The notes under the pieces: model-generated
The model's database searches: none
Told to the model about the DNA's origin: nothing
Seen by the model: only the letters and a program-made list of their open reading frames with translations
Made by a program: the position numbers and the translations under genes
Shown here: in pieces, positions 31,621 through 45,288 of the stretch
Numbering within the stretch: the first letter of the stretch is position 1
Layout: each line of letters opens with the position of its first letter
Source: Macrolepiota albuminosa
Taxonomy: Eukaryota; Basidiomycota; Agaricomycetes; Agaricales; Agaricaceae
Assembly: GCA_027475525.1 (NCBI GenBank)
Contig: JAMWFC010000109.1
Location: 1-64,000, forward strand
Direction of reading: 5' to 3'
Length of the DNA: 64,000 bases

Positions 31621-34600
31621 CTATGGGGTGGTCGTCAAACTTGGCTTCATGAATCCAGGACTGTCAAACGACTCTGCATCCATATTCATCGTCGAGCCTC
31701 CCTGAAGTTGGGATGATCGGGACTGGCTCTGCGGCTGCTGGGCTAAGAACGCGCTCCCAAAGAGCTGTTGAACATCAACACCATCGTCGAAGAGTCCCAT
31801 CATGTCCGACGGAGAGATGTACATCTGTGAGTCTTCCCTTATCATGTCGAATCCCATTCCAGAAGTGTCCATAAACGGCGCTTGGGGTTGGCTTACAGGT
31901 GAGAAGGGTTGCGGCCGCTGCTGAATCACAGGTGAGGTGACTGACGGAGCGGGAGAGGTTGACACAAAGAGCGACGATGACCCATTCTTGGGAGGGTCTG
32001 TGAAGAAGTCGGCTGAAGAGAAGCCTTCAGGGCTGCTGTGCTGAGGAGGCGAGTCCGTGTTTGCCGTACCGACCGATCGCGCTGCACTCTTCTTCCGCAC
32101 GGGACGTATCCAAGGTGGTCGATCATTAGCATTCGGCTCTCTCCGAGTAGTCTCCAATGGAATTTGCGTCACTGCAGGTAAAAATGAGCCTTATATTCAG
32201 ATGGTACCAAGGGAAAGCGTTATACGTCGACAAAACTCTTCCATGAGATCACCCGACCGAAGTCCGCACACATAGCGACCACTGAACCTACGTAGCAAGC
32301 CAACACAAGAACGAAGGGCATCGAGTCCTTGAGGTATCAGATGTTGCAACTCTTCAGTCTTGCAGCTTAGCAAAATGGCGACAAGTGTCCTTCCAGCTTG
32401 TGTTAATTGATGAATCACGTGTACTCCGTCTGAGAAAACGTCAGTATGGTACGCTTCGACTTAAGGAGCAGAGAGAGATATGAAACACACAGTATGTCAT
32501 GAGGCCTTTCTTCGCGATCTGTAGATGTGTCGTGATAATCTGGAGAGCCGACTTCTGTGCCGCAGTAAGCGCTGCCTTCTCTTGTTCACCGGCCAATTCA
32601 TCCGATCCTCCACTGGTTCTCTCTGCCATTAGTTCTGAGAACCTATGACGGTAAATCAACAGCCGCACAAAATGTTCGGCGCAATATAATCGCTCTGCTT
32701 GTGTGATCCGGATGATATCCTCACTGGCCAGTGTCTCAGGGGTATGTTGCCAGTAGAGAGGGATGCTGTGGTGTATATCATCCAACAATGCTTCCTCGTC
32801 TCGCAATTCTCTGAATCTTCGTGATCCTGACAGGACGTGCGTCGCACGTAGCAGGAACGACGAAGAGTCACCATAATTCCGGACTGGAGGTACGTCGAGG
32901 ACAGACTCCAAGACGACCATGATTCGCAGGGAACATATAAAAGCAGCCAGCCTGCACTCTGTCCCAGGCGGAGGTGTCCCTACGCCTTCTCGAGTGATGT
33001 ATTCATCATCCACAGGTGCTGGCTCTGACACATCACAGTCTCTGAGACGCAGTAAAGGCGGTCGGCCGAAGTGCGCGCTTAATTGCTTATCCCAGATATA
33101 AACGCACCAGAACGTGCGTTTCCTGAGTTCGTCTTCGATAGGGTCGAAGAGATCATAATCATCTGCGCAGCGATGGAGACCGGCGTCGATGGACATAGTT
33201 ACAGCTTCTGCTAGGAGAGCAGCTGCTTTCGAAAGCTTCCCTAAACCGACAGCATATACGGCAGCGATGAGATTGGCTTGTATGTTGTACAGGGTAGGAC
33301 GGTCGGCAATAGGAAGGTTCCTAAGACGTCCAAATAATTCAAACCAATGCGTTCCAGAAGAGATGCCATCGGCGGGGTTGGTGCGGACGCGGGGATCATC
33401 GATGTGTCTTGAGGCCAAGCAGCAAACCGCGACAATGAACGATGCAAACCCTGCTTCGCCCCATTTTTCTGGATTACCGTAGTCCTGGTGGATTCTCAGT
33501 AGAAATAACCAAGTTTTCAACCAAACAAACGCACAGAAAGAAATGTCGGCACGTGGAGGAAAGGAAGAATATAGTAGGAAGTCGATAAATAGCACTGCAC
33601 CAAACTATATTCGACTTGAATATGTTTTTCACGTGGGAGAGGAAGGTATAGTTCACCTATCCATAAGCTCCGGGACGATATAAGAAGTCATCAGCCGCCA
33701 TAGTGTCTGTGGGTTAGGGTCCGCGCGCCGAGGCTTTCGATCCGGGAACCAATCAGTATTTGTTGCACTGGACTGGGACTTATTAAGCGTCGGGGCCAAT
33801 TTTTCTTGGTTGGAAGACGGAGTGTGGCGTTCGACAAGGAGATCAAGAACTGGGAGCCCAGACGTTTCACCTTGCCATCGAGTATAACCTTCGTCGTCAA
33901 AATAAAGATACGAAGCGGTCAGCGACATATGCGACGCTTCTTCCGCAAGCTGATCCGGAGTCATCTTGTGATTGAGGTCAAGCGAAGAGCTTGGGCCATG
34001 ATGTGGTTCCCCATTGGCACTAGAATCACGAGTAAAATGTGTAGATGGGTTTGTGAGGGGAAACACGTGCAAAGATGGAGGGGGAACGCCCGAAGGAAAT
34101 TGTGTAGGGTACGCGAAAGGCAATACGGGGCTGACTGCGGTTTCTGGAGAAGGTTGCTGCCCTACGTTGGGCGGTAATATGCCGCCTGCTGCAAATACTG
34201 CGGGCGGTATGGCTTGGATAAGAGTCTCCAGGTGGTGCATGCGATCTTCCAGGGTCGCTGTTCGTCTAATTCACGTCAAAGGAAATTGTTAAAAGTGGCT
34301 AGGACAAAAATAAGTTCAAACCAAGGGCACTTACTTGGACTTGTGAGGATGTGTTCTCTTTCCTGGTTCCTCGAATGTACAGGCAGAGTTGGCCGCAAGA
34401 CATGCCTGGCACGGGTGGCCCTCATCACACTTGATTCTCCTTCGCCTATGACGAGCCTCGAATTAGCCTCATTCTTGAAGAGGGAAAACATGAGTAAGAG
34501 GATGCGCTCACCGACATCGATCACAAGCCCTATTCAATTCAAAGGTCAAGAGAGTGATTGACTCCCAGTTCTAAGAGGTTAAAGCGAAGGTGTGCATACC

Positions 34601-34688
34601 TGCTTAGCTTGAACCTCCTTTCCTTGAGTATGGACGATGTTGTCGACGTCGACTGCTCCTGGGATTCATTTGTCGTAATTGGAGGCAT
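31621..34688 (-). CDS. Zn2Cys6 fungal transcription factor
   Basis: The start ATG at 34688 opens [19 protein letters not shown]. Splicing across two short introns assembles the binuclear cluster [18 protein letters not shown] plus [10 protein letters not shown]: six Cys in the order C-x2-C-x6-C-x5-C-x2-C-x6-C. A heptad-like segment ([13 protein letters not shown]) follows, as expected for the dimerisation linker. After a Pro/Ser-rich spacer, the middle homology region (Fungal_trans) spans about 32500-33480, with [40 protein letters not shown] and [20 protein letters not shown]. The Gln/Ser/Pro-rich C-terminus (31621-32170) could be an activation domain. It acts in the nucleus as a DNA-binding regulator. 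The target pathway cannot be told from sequence, and no biosynthetic cluster is adjacent. Confidence 0.92.
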
Positions 34689-35212
34689 GATGACGATAGA
34701 AAGCAAGTGTGGAGGTTAAATATTGTACTGTGCTCACATATGGTAATTCTTTGTTTCTACATTTCTGACTCTAACTTTGGCGGCCGATTTTTCCCGAATC
34801 TGAGCCTCGAGGCCTAATTTACATACGAGGGTTCCTGCTACAGAATCGCTGGCAGCCTGTTGCAATAAGGACGTGGAATTTCTCTTCGACAAGAGGATGA
34901 GTGTAAGTGGAGAAGTGGAAAGCTTTCCGACCAACGACAGCCAAAATATGCTGATTCCTTTTTTATCCAAGTTTCCGGGTCAAAATTGCATTGGCCCAAA
35001 AAGACAACATGCTCAGCGGCTTGGCTTACTCCCAGGCACATGCAAATCCATCACATCAGATGCTGAAAACGATGCTTCCAATAACAGTCTGATACTACAT
35101 ATAAGTTATGCGCAGTACAAGAGAAAAAGTAATAAATGAACGAATGTAAATGTCCAATCCAATCCAGATACGCGATAGTCATGAGATAGTATCGAGTCTC
35201 GACGATGAACAC
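34689..35212. other. Intergenic between transcription factor and flippase
   Basis: No gene seen. This contains the promoter of the Zn2Cys6 gene and the 3' end region of the flippase gene. Short frames on both strands carry no motif. Confidence 0.45.
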
Positions 35213-38200
35213 TTACAGCGCGTAACCCCCTTCCCAAGATGGCGCAGGAGTGTGTCTATGTCTATCATCTTCTGAGTGCCCCACCGTGCGATCATCATCG
35301 TCAGGAGCGGAGCCAGAGCGCGAGTGTGGGCGACCTCCATGGCCAATACTTGTCGCTTCATAGTAATCCTCGGCTGTCCAGTAGTCATCAGCCGCCGTGT
35401 TGTAGGACGTAGAGCTTCCTGATCGCTCATGATCATGACCGTAATGTGGTTCATGGTCGTTTGGCCAATGTCTGGTATCGCGCATTTGCATCTCAATTGT
35501 CCCTGGAGAATGGGGAGCACCAGGTACCTGTAGGGTATTAGGTGATCGGGGAAGAGGACTTGGTAAGGGCGGTGACATCGGTCGTTGCTCCGAAGCCCGA
35601 ATCGTAGCCAGACTTGTTCTCCGGCTTGATGGTGGAGAGGAGTCAGTTGTTTCACCAATAGGTGATTTATACTTGGGAGACGGAAGCGGAGACTGAGGAG
35701 GGAGTGCAGAAGCGGAATAATAGGAAAGTTGCGGTGACGGATTTGCGTCAAAGCGGTTGTCCGCCGGACTCGCAGGAATCGGAGATAGGTGAGTCTCCCG
35801 GCTCAAGTCGCTTCTGACGTAGGTGTATTGGACGTTGGGTAGGTCGTTTGCTTGGCTCATGGGTGGGGTGTCCAGGTATGTCTGGCGAGTCGAGTCCTTG
35901 GGCCCAGGACTAGAGGTTACAACTGGTTCGTAGCGGTCGTGCATATTCGAAATTTCAGTAAGCGAACGATTATGCTGTAATTGGAATATCGGCGCGGCCT
36001 CTGGGGTAGCTTGCTTGCTCTTGGGCATTTTCCTGGCCCGTCGATGCTTCAGGCCAAGTTGATCCTTGAGATCCCCCATGACCCACATTTCTCTCACGAT
36101 ATCTTTGTCCAATGGGGTATAGACTGTTGTGAAGAACTTGACGAGAAACCTTGGAGCTATGAATTCTATCAGTGGGAGAAGTGAGACAAACTGATGATGA
36201 TTGATATTTACCAAGAGCAACGGAAGCGCTGAGAAGAACAGTTGCCCAAAAGGTAATCCCCCCAAACAGGATTACAACCTCATCAACAAAATCTTTCGTC
36301 AGGAAGAACGAATAGATAACAATCCAAAGTAACATGACAATGGTAGATCCGAAAACCACAACCCATGTGATTACTGTCCAACTGAAATGAGTGGTCAGAT
36401 CAACTTCTCCAGGAAAAAAAAGAAGCAACATACTAATTCGTGCTCAATCCAACGTAAGAGTTAGCGGCGAAGATCGCAGACACTGCGACTGTGGTCCCGA
36501 ATTCCGATAGGGATTCAATACCTTTACCGTTCCACGACGCATTCAAACCCAGTGTCCACACGAGGTACGGAAAGAAAAATACGACAGCCGATTGGTATAG
36601 ACCGTCGAACATGTAGAGCCAGAATTTGGCGCGAGTATACTCGAGACCACGGATACCACGGACGTAGAGTTGGGGGAATGCAAAGGCTGCCTTGGCGTTG
36701 ATGTCTTGGTCAAAGGCTGTGGAGGTAACCACAATCAGCCGGGAATGAGATGGAAAATAATAAGTTTGAGTACCTCCGAGGACGATGACGGGTAGAGAAG
36801 TAAATACAAGGTTGTACAGTAAGACAAATGTATATTGGTACAGGTAGGTTGCATCAAAGCTGTGTTATAGTCAATTGATTGTAGAACAAGGGTCAAGGAT
36901 AACAACACAGACCTGTTGAAGGGAAGAAACCAGAACAAAGCAAGAGTCCAGATGACGTTCTGTTTCCTAATAAGGACAAGGCATAATGCAATTAGCATGG
37001 AAAGAGACCTCACTTTGTAGAAGAAGTTGCTGTGCATATCTGCGATGCGTTGGTACGACCAGCGCCCGTGTACAATGAGAAGTTTGGTCAGGAACCTAAA
37101 TTGGCCAAAGGCGTAATCAGCCGACATGGCAGCTTGAGAGCCTTCCAGTCCAAACAGCCCTACACCGATGTTCGCCTCCTGGATCATGGCGACGTCGTTG
37201 GCACCGTCCCCAATTGATAATGTCATTGCATTTCTCCCATCTTTGACCTGTGAAAGAGCAAAAAGTCAGCTCCTGCGATGCTTGATGAAATGTACGACGA
37301 ACAAGTTTTACTGTCAAAGCCTTCTGAGCAGGAGATACACGACAGCACACAACGGTCTCGCATTGAGTACCAAGGTTAAGAAACATCTCCTTAAGTTCAG
37401 GAGATAAGGCGTGGCGCAGCGTATCACCATCGATGACTACAGCAAACGACGCTTTAGCACCGGGGAAGAAACCACGTTCACGTGGATCCCATGATGGGGG
37501 GCCAAGGACCGAAGCAATCTTGTTCAGGCCACCTTCGATTTGGGAACGAGTCTTCTCCATGGAATCGGCTGACAAGATCATAATGTCCATGTTGTTCTTG
37601 AGTAGGTTGCAGCTGAAACCAATCTCAATGGCAGTTTGGAGTTTATCACCTGGAAGACACCACGTTCGTGTTTTCAGTCGGACAGGGTAACGAATTGTCT
37701 AGGAACTTACCCGTCAAGATCCACAGCTTGATGCCAGCTTGGTGAAGAGTCTCTATCGCCTCTGGCACGCCCTCTTGCAATTTATCCTCCAACGCCGTCG
37801 CACCCAAAATGTGCAGGGAATGCTCGATCAGCTCATTCGCCTTCTCTATCTCTTCGTCGCGATTCTCAATAGCGTTAGTCGCATCATCATATTTCTTCGA
37901 CCACGACATATACTCGTCCTCATCCAGATATCGAAACGCAATACATAGCGTCCTCAATCCATTGTTTGCAAACGTCTCCATATCCTTGCTCGTCTTCTCC
38001 TTCAACACTGGGTCATGATCCTTTGCAAGCCGCTCATAGATGACGCTATCGGCGCCCTTGGTGTATAATATTAGCCGACCTTCCGGGTTACGCACAACTA
38101 CGCTCATGCGCTTCCGTGTGCTGTTGAACTCGAGCATTTTCAGCGGCACATACCGCTCCCGTTGCCCCATCACTTCAATATCAATTCCTTCCTTCGACTT

Positions 38201-40733
38201 GCCTAAGAACGGGAAGCCAGCATCACGAGCGGCCGACACCAGTGCGGCCTCGTCCGGCGACTCAGCCTTATACTCCAAACGGTACGGCGCAGCCTGCTGG
38301 TCTGGCTTCTCCGCAAGGACACTATGACAGATAGCAAGGGCTCGGAAGAACGCGATGATGTGGGCGCGCTGGTCAGAAGTACGGTTCGTCAGGTCTTCAG
38401 CAAGCTGTGGCGATACCAGCGTCATTTTGTTGGACTGAAGATACCGGTTCTTGAACGCGCGTTCCATAGTGCTGAGCATTTGTTGTTTGAGCGTCGCAAG
38501 TTTTTCGTTAAGTTCTTCCGGGTCGATTGTGTTCGCCCTTCCCTCACGAGTCGCCGCGCCACGCTGGGCCTCTGTCATGCCCTCGCCATAAGGAATGCCT
38601 TGAATGGAGCATTTTTGAAACTCCATGACGTTCTGCGTGAGCGTACCTGTCTTGTCGGAGAAAATGTACTCGATCTGGCCAAGGTCGTCGGAAATGTTCC
38701 AAGTCTTAGGTATACATGGTGTGTCGTAAGGTTGGTAGTACATATCAACGTCTTGAGAAATGAAGTAAGCTTGAATGGTCTTAACAATTTCGATGGAAAT
38801 GTAGAGTGAGATGGGGACTATGTTCTGGAAGGCGATGAGGCAAGACCTGGTTCATCCGTGGGCAGTAAGTATTTTGAACCGATGTTTGTACGAAAAACCT
38901 ACACAAATGTGACAAGAGCATTCACGATAGCAGAGTCTGTGGCATCGACACCCTGTTCGTAGACAGAGGCACTTGTGGCGGACCGCGAGTCCTGAATGCC
39001 ACTCAGGATAGCTGAGATCGTACACAACAAAGTCAATACCGCAAAGTTGACGAGGACGTTGAAGTTGGTCTCCCGCTCGATTTTGCTCCGCTTTGAAGGG
39101 GTATCGCCACCATTCAGCATTATCTTGGTATCTGCACCCGTGAACACCACCAACCCAATGACCCAGCTCGTATTCCGCAGCATACACCCACGCAGCAAAA
39201 GCTCATTGATAGTAACCGACTCCTGCTTTTGTTCCCCCGTTGAGGCGTCCTTGTAACGCAGTACGCCATGGTACAAGTACAAGTTTTGGTGTGGTGGCTC
39301 AGAATCAAGGTAGAAAGCCGCGCGTTCAATGTCCTCCTCGGACTGGATGGTACACGTCCCCTTGACAGCTTTTCTAGGCTTGAGATTCGTCTCGCCGTCT
39401 AAGTTCTTCGTCTCCAGGTAGCACATACTATCCGCGTCCGAAGTAGAGAGAACAACAATATCTGCCGGCACTTGGTCGTTGTCCCGGAGTAGAACAACGT
39501 CCCCCACCTCCAGCTTTTTCCAGAGCGTCCGCTCCCAACGTGCAGTGCCACCTATCCGTTTATCCCAATCAATGACGCCCATGGTCGAGTGTGAGTGAAT
39601 CGATTGCTGATACTGCGACATAGAGCCGAATGGATCTGATGGAGCCTTTGCCAAAGTCGTTGATGAACCATCGAGCGATGACTGCGATGGTTCGCGCGGT
39701 AACGAGGGAGGATAGCTATGAGAATCAATACTCTGTATGTCATCAAGTCTCCGGCCCCCTGCACCACGGCGAAGATCGATATGGCTGGTGCTGGGCGCCA
39801 TCTGGAAGCTCGTACTCGATTCTCCTGCCTTATCCAGCAGAATCCTAATTCCAGCCTCTGCTTTCCCCGCCTCTCGGTCCCTCAACTTCCGAACGCCCTT
39901 GGACAGTCTTCCCGGCGGATTCAAACCCAACAATTTCTCAAACCATGGCCGGGGGTCAGTAGGCTGGTTCACGTTGACCCATCCGCCGGCAAGTTTTGTG
40001 ACGCCCGAATTGTTTACTTCCTCATCAAGTATACCCCGCCGGTAATCTTCTATGCCGTCTTTAAGTGCTGTGACGGCTAGAATAAAGGCTAACGGTAGAA
40101 CTGATATACTGCCTGCAGCCGCTCCAAAAACGGGAAACACTGTTGGGTTGTTAACAAGAATTGAGCACTAATGAACAAGAACTAACACTGCACGACAACG
40201 AGTGCCAAGAAGAAGAGGTTGGCGACTCTGCACGGATGATCAATGTTGAATGTAGACAAAATAATGGATCTCAAACCTTCTGAATTGTTCATACAAGTTT
40301 TTTGGGACGAATGTAATAAGACTGTATTCTAAACAGTATGAGAAATGGCGGAAATATGGATGGAAGAAAACTTACTCGTTGTCCGTACTTTGTTCCTCCG
40401 GTACCGTACCACCGGCTCGCCATGTTGGTCGACCTCCATAGCGGATAGTGGGTAGTTAACGTACACATTTCGCCGCACACCTGGAACCTTGGATGGGCCT
40501 GCCTCTGCAGGAGCGTGCTGGGATTTTTTGGAAGTAGTATTCCTGCGAAAAAACCTCGACCTCGCCCTGATACTTCGCCTGCGCTCTGCACGCTGTTCTG
40601 ACTTAATTGACTCTGCAATTGCAGACGCAGCTGTGCGCACGGTGCGCAGACGCAGCTCGGGGTCGATAGTGTCGTCGTTCTCCTCGTCAGTGAGGTCCCC
40701 GGGCTCCGGCATGTTTCGCCTCGGAAAAGACAT
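35213..40733 (-). CDS. DNF1: P4-ATPase phospholipid flippase, DNF1/DNF2 type
   Basis: This is a large multi-exon gene starting [20 protein letters not shown] at 40733. After a basic N-terminus comes [17 protein letters not shown], the entry to TM1. A long TM2-actuator insert follows, then [20 protein letters not shown] and [17 protein letters not shown] with the P4 DGET loop. The phosphorylation motif [11 protein letters not shown] lies near 38640-38670, [11 protein letters not shown] in the nucleotide domain, and [20 protein letters not shown] near 37130-37220. About six further membrane segments follow (36200-37000). The C-terminal 250 residues are Ser/Pro-rich and disordered. Wording around [20 protein letters not shown] fits DNF1/2 rather than DRS2 or NEO1. 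Such pumps move phospholipids to the cytosolic leaflet of plasma or endosomal membranes, usually with a Cdc50/Lem3 partner, not present here. Confidence 0.93.
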
Positions 40734-43379
40734 AAATGATTGAATTGCTGCCCTCGGCCTAGAACACGCCTAAACTGCTCCAGAGGCTTTTGATACCGAG
40801 AACCAGCACGGCAATAAGGCACCACAAGTCGTAAAGGAAGGATGAAGAATAACGCTCTTGAACTCAGCTGTGCTGAGGATAGTAGCAAACTCGGTGCTAC
40901 GGTATGGAATTGCTTTCACAACTGATGTTTGCACACATAAGACCCCTGACACTCGGTTTACTGATTGATGGCTTGACATTTGATTATCTCTTGACTGAAA
41001 TCGGAACTTTTGGTGCTGGCGCTTATATGACTGAATGAAAAAGATGACCAGTAGCTCGGATAACGTTTCATTTGCCCCATCTCTCCGCACGAAGCGCAGG
41101 TGCCGCCATGCTCTCTCAAGCAGGTGACTCCAGACCATTGGAATCAAAGTTCCTTGGCAGGGAAGCTCTCGATCCAGTCCAGAATTAAAATGAAACGTGT
41201 TGTGGAAAGGAGTAAATATATAGCAGCCTGAAATTGGAACTTGGATTTGCATCACTACGAATTACTAAGTGTCGACTACAGACCATCGCTCAGGAGTTTG
41301 AAGTGTCCCAAAATAAGAACATTGTGATGTAAATGTCCTTCAAGTTGATACGCAATTATACACATGAAATCGTTGCGGATTTGCAGCCACTTGAGCGTTT
41401 CCTGAAACCCCATTTAAAGAGACTGCCTTAGCACCCCACTCAATCAAAGCTTTCCTGTCGATGCCTGAGCAACATTTGCAGAAAACGCAGAAAACAGCTG
41501 CACGCTCCGATCTATCCAAAGCATCAATCAATACCATCAAAGATGAAAATACTACAGCGTCAGTGCAGCGTTGCTGTTGATGGTCGTAGCATAGTTGGTA
41601 AGTGGTTGACACCAATGTGGAATCAGTCTCTCTCGTCTGCCTTGACGGCATCCTCGGCAATCAGAATGGTTTATCTAGGCGTCAAACATGCATGTGGATC
41701 CAGTTTTTCGATGACAGCTTGTGTCTGATAGATACATATAAAGCAATAGGCGAGGACCATAAATACATAAAGAATTGTGAACCTTATTGTTACCTATGTA
41801 TCAGCACAGTAGTTGTATAACGAGATGCATAAATATCTTGTACTAAGATTAGACGGAGGGTTGTTATCGGCGGTAATCCACAATAAAGCGGGCTCAAATG
41901 CGGGCAACGTTATGCATGACATACAAACTTTGGCATCCACTTGGAGAGAGAGAAGTCCGGCAGGCGGTACACACAAGGGCGACCTACCACTGACAACTCT
42001 TTAGAATATCTTCGTTGGATCGAACCTTCACGAAATACACACGTAACAATTTCTCAGACACGTCAGCTACCAGACCCACAATGGTTAGCAGCTAATTCAC
42101 GTGTAGGCCGCCGGGCTAACTTACAGTTAAAAGACTCGGAACATGAAGATGAAGGGTGACAGGCAAGTCAAACAAAAATAATTGACTTCCTCGGAATTCA
42201 GGACCTACAGGCCTAATGCAGCCGTTCCGATATGCGCAACGCCCACAACAACCATTTCAAGAAGCTGGGGCTGAAGCGCATGCTCAATGTACTATTAGCT
42301 TCAAATTAGAGCTAGATACTCGGCGGATATACACTGGCATGTACTTGTTGGATACCTGTCAGTCAATCATGGTGCTCCCATCCGTAATTGTGGTCGTTCC
42401 TTCCCTCACCACTCTTGTTATTTGTGGGCCGGACCTACAAGAGAACAGAATGGAAGGAAAGCATGGAAGAGTACATAGGGCATGATTGAATCCGTAGTTC
42501 GGAAACGAGTCAGGCACTCGTGTCTCGAAGAAAAAACCAACTAGCCGGCAAAGATGAGAGAAACAAAGCTAGAACATATATTCGTGAAGGAAGAGCGGGC
42601 TGCAGCAGAGAACAGATTATTGAGTCCGAGTATTTCAGCCATAAAATTATTAGTAGAGAAATGCATCAGCCAAGGACTCGGGCTGCTTTTATGACGGATT
42701 GCATCGAAGACTCCAGAGGCATTGAAGATGTCCGCGGTGCAGCTCGAGCAGTCAGAACTACCTATCGCTCCATTAACACCCTCAGTCTTCCAAGAAAGGT
42801 GAGAAACAGTCCTACCCAAAGTAGGCAAAAGGCAGCATTGATTTTGCTTTCAGTGACGCCCACCAAAGAACCAAAGACGATATATGGATGTGTAAGGTTT
42901 TCACCTCATTTTGAAATACCGATGCGGTGTTTGAAAATCTGAAAGTGCCCGCAGACATACCAATATGGCTACAGGCAATTTGTCCAAATAGATATGAAAT
43001 AAACTCAGGGATAGATCGAGATCAGAACATGCCGAGAGCATTTTATTTGTGGAGAACAAGAGCGACATGCAGTTAGCGAAACAATACGGTAGAAGCTTGA
43101 GCCCGAGCCTTTGAATATTTGACGCATCATGGATTAAAATAACCGTCAATGAGGACGAGAGTGAATGAGCTCAATTTCAGAGATTCTGCCAATATGCATA
43201 TAGCATGCTATCCGGGACGTAATGCACCAGCAATTGATGAACGATCGAACTAGAACGAAGCATTTGAAATGTCGAGTTAATCATCGCCAACGTTCTACCA
43301 AAAGCTGGTGTCAGGACACCGGGCATCTAAATATGAACTTCACTGGACACAAACGAAGGGTCGTTTGCTGCTTGACGCG
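40734..43379. other. 2.6 kb without a supported gene
   Basis: Both strands have only short frames (longest about 160 codons) without motifs, good start context or a consistent splice chain. The first several hundred bases presumably hold the flippase promoter. A species-specific small gene cannot be ruled out. Confidence 0.45.
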
Positions 43380-44803
43380 CTATAACATGTCAAGTACTGA
43401 ACATCCAGTACTCAAGCTCAGTGCTAGCAGTACCATGCCCAATAGAATGACGACGATTACTCGAGCTGGCTCGAGCGAAGGGAGAAAATCCACAATCTTG
43501 GAACTTGCGCCAGCCTCGTCAAGGTCAAATATATCGCCAGGTGTCAAAGCTGGATACAGAACGCTTAAGCGGAATCTCAGGCTCATAATCAGAACAAGCA
43601 ACTTACGGAGGTCGGCAGCGCATAGATATCCTTCCAACCTCCGTCTCTGAGAACTCGAACTATAATGAAACATTATGATAAGCAATTGGAAGTGACGTAG
43701 GAATTATAGTTTACGTGATAACCACTGCTCCTTTTGCTTTAGCCCACGCAAGAAGGACTTGGTCCGATGTTGCGGCCAGGCGTGTTGCGATCTCAGAAAG
43801 TGGTTTATCCAAACGTCCGCCCCGTTGGCGAGTGACGGGACTGCGCCAGATAGGTTAGATCTCTTGAATGAACCAGAGAAGAAGTAACTTCGTACATCAA
43901 AGTACTGAAGGCTTCAGTGACGATACCGTGTTTTGTTGCGTATTCCATGGTTGCTTTCTGCCTTGCAAACACATACGGGTGAAGTTCCATCTTTCATGCA
44001 TGTCTGTGTCAGTCTCCGCGTGAGGAGCGGAAAGATCGACCATGCGCACTTGGTTTACAGCAGGTTTTATCTTAGCAGAAGCCAATAATATCTTAAGCTC
44101 TGGAACACCAAAGTTACAGACACCGATACTCCTAGGATTAACGTCAATTTTCCAGTATTGGTCACGTTTTCTGCACAATACACTCACTTAGTTAAACCTT
44201 TTCTCTTAAGCTCTTCCATTTCTTTCCATACAGTCGCCATATCAGGTATTGCAAGACTCGGATGGTGGATAAGATACAGGTCGACATAGGTTACTCCGAG
44301 CTTGTGTCCAATATGGTCAATACAAGGTTTCTCTGAGTCAAATCCTCACGTTATGCAAACTATTCTTCATGGACGTCGGAACGTCGAGGCCATTCAATCC
44401 AGAAAACTTGGTGGTGATGCATATATCGGATCGCGCCAGCCCACTTTCGCGGATGGCAATACCAGCCTCAGCTTCGTTTTGGAACCCTTGTGCAGTCTCT
44501 AATAATCGCATAAACAGACAATGGCGCCTCAGATGGATCATCGTACGCACCAATATGGCCGAACCCAACAGAAAGAGCCTGTTCAACTTGATCAATTGGT
44601 TCCTGCCCATTCCCAAGATTTTCTGTGCCAAAGCTAGCGTAGTATCGGTGGCTTTGTCAAAAGGGCACAAACTGTGAAGAGGCCAAAGCGTACACGATGC
44701 TGGGAATGAAGTGACCTGTACAACAAGACTATTTATGATGAGCGAATTGCTGTGTTGCAAGAAGAAACTGACCGTCATTAAGTCGGATAGGATCCCAAGG
44801 CAT
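43380..44803 (-). CDS. Aldo-keto reductase with C-terminal membrane anchor
   Basis: About nine exons splice cleanly from MPWDPIRLND at 44803. Landmarks are FIPSIVFGTENLGNGQE, the first catalytic stretch HIETAQGFQNEAEAG, ICITTKFSGLNGLDVP (Lys), LGVTYVDLYLIHHPS (His), SIGVCNFGVPELK, NQMELHPYVFARQ, then DKPLSEIATRLAATSDQVLL and AWAKAKGAVVIT. The fold is the NAD(P)H-dependent (beta/alpha)8 barrel reducing aldehydes or ketones. The usual catalytic tetrad is Asp-Tyr-Lys-His. Here Lys and His are present, but Asp is Glu (IET) and the Tyr position is Phe (GF for AY). The C-terminus adds a hydrophobic segment (VIVVILLGMVLLALSLS), a likely tail anchor. The substrate is unknown. Confidence 0.88.
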
Positions 44804-45288
44804 GGTTTATAGTGCAAATTTCGACGCTAACCGAGAAGCTCATGTCCAGCTCCTGTATGATTAAATAGTGCCTGTAGCTTTAGGTAGTCAGGAGGCTTTT
44901 ACATGCATGTATATTTGCTGCCTGATCGGGAATTAAAAGATTGCCATTGATGAAACCCTTGATGTGCAAAGTCCGACAGTCTTAGAAAACCGGTCCAAGG
45001 TCGAAACATTGTGCCTGATACTTCAGTTAACGTTCCTAATTCTCAAATTTATTGATCGATTAGTCATCAGAAACAGTAATAGCAAAGTGTCCCGGCTCCT
45101 CGAGAGTCTTTATCGTCGACAGCTCATCTACAAATAATCCGTTAGCATGACCTCCAAGCTCCGAATTTCTATCAGTCTGATGTTCCATAGATTGCGAGAC
45201 GCGTCTATAGACGCATCCTATGCCTGGCTAGCGTTACTTGAAGTCTGGTTATTCAACGCTAGCCATTTATTGAACGTTTACGAACTCA
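44804..45288. promoter_or_regulatory. Divergent intergenic region, aldo-keto reductase and TFIIIC subunit
   Basis: The two flanking genes start in opposite directions from this 485 bp, so it should carry both promoters. No defined element is seen apart from an imperfect direct repeat, GACGCGTCTATAGACGCATC (around 45197), which is itself partly palindromic (GCGTCTATAGACGC). Confidence 0.4.

Noticed and set aside
35981..40743. Plus-strand frames across the flippase gene
   Set aside because: The minus strand carries the full ordered set of P4-ATPase motifs; the plus frames have none.
40289..40888. Second minus-strand frame overlapping the flippase start
   Set aside because: It is the wrong phase of the flippase first exon and its upstream DNA; the [13 protein letters not shown] frame leads in phase into TM1.
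41340..43149. Several 60-140 codon frames between the flippase and the aldo-keto reductase
   Set aside because: No motif, no consistent splice chain and overlapping frames on both strands.
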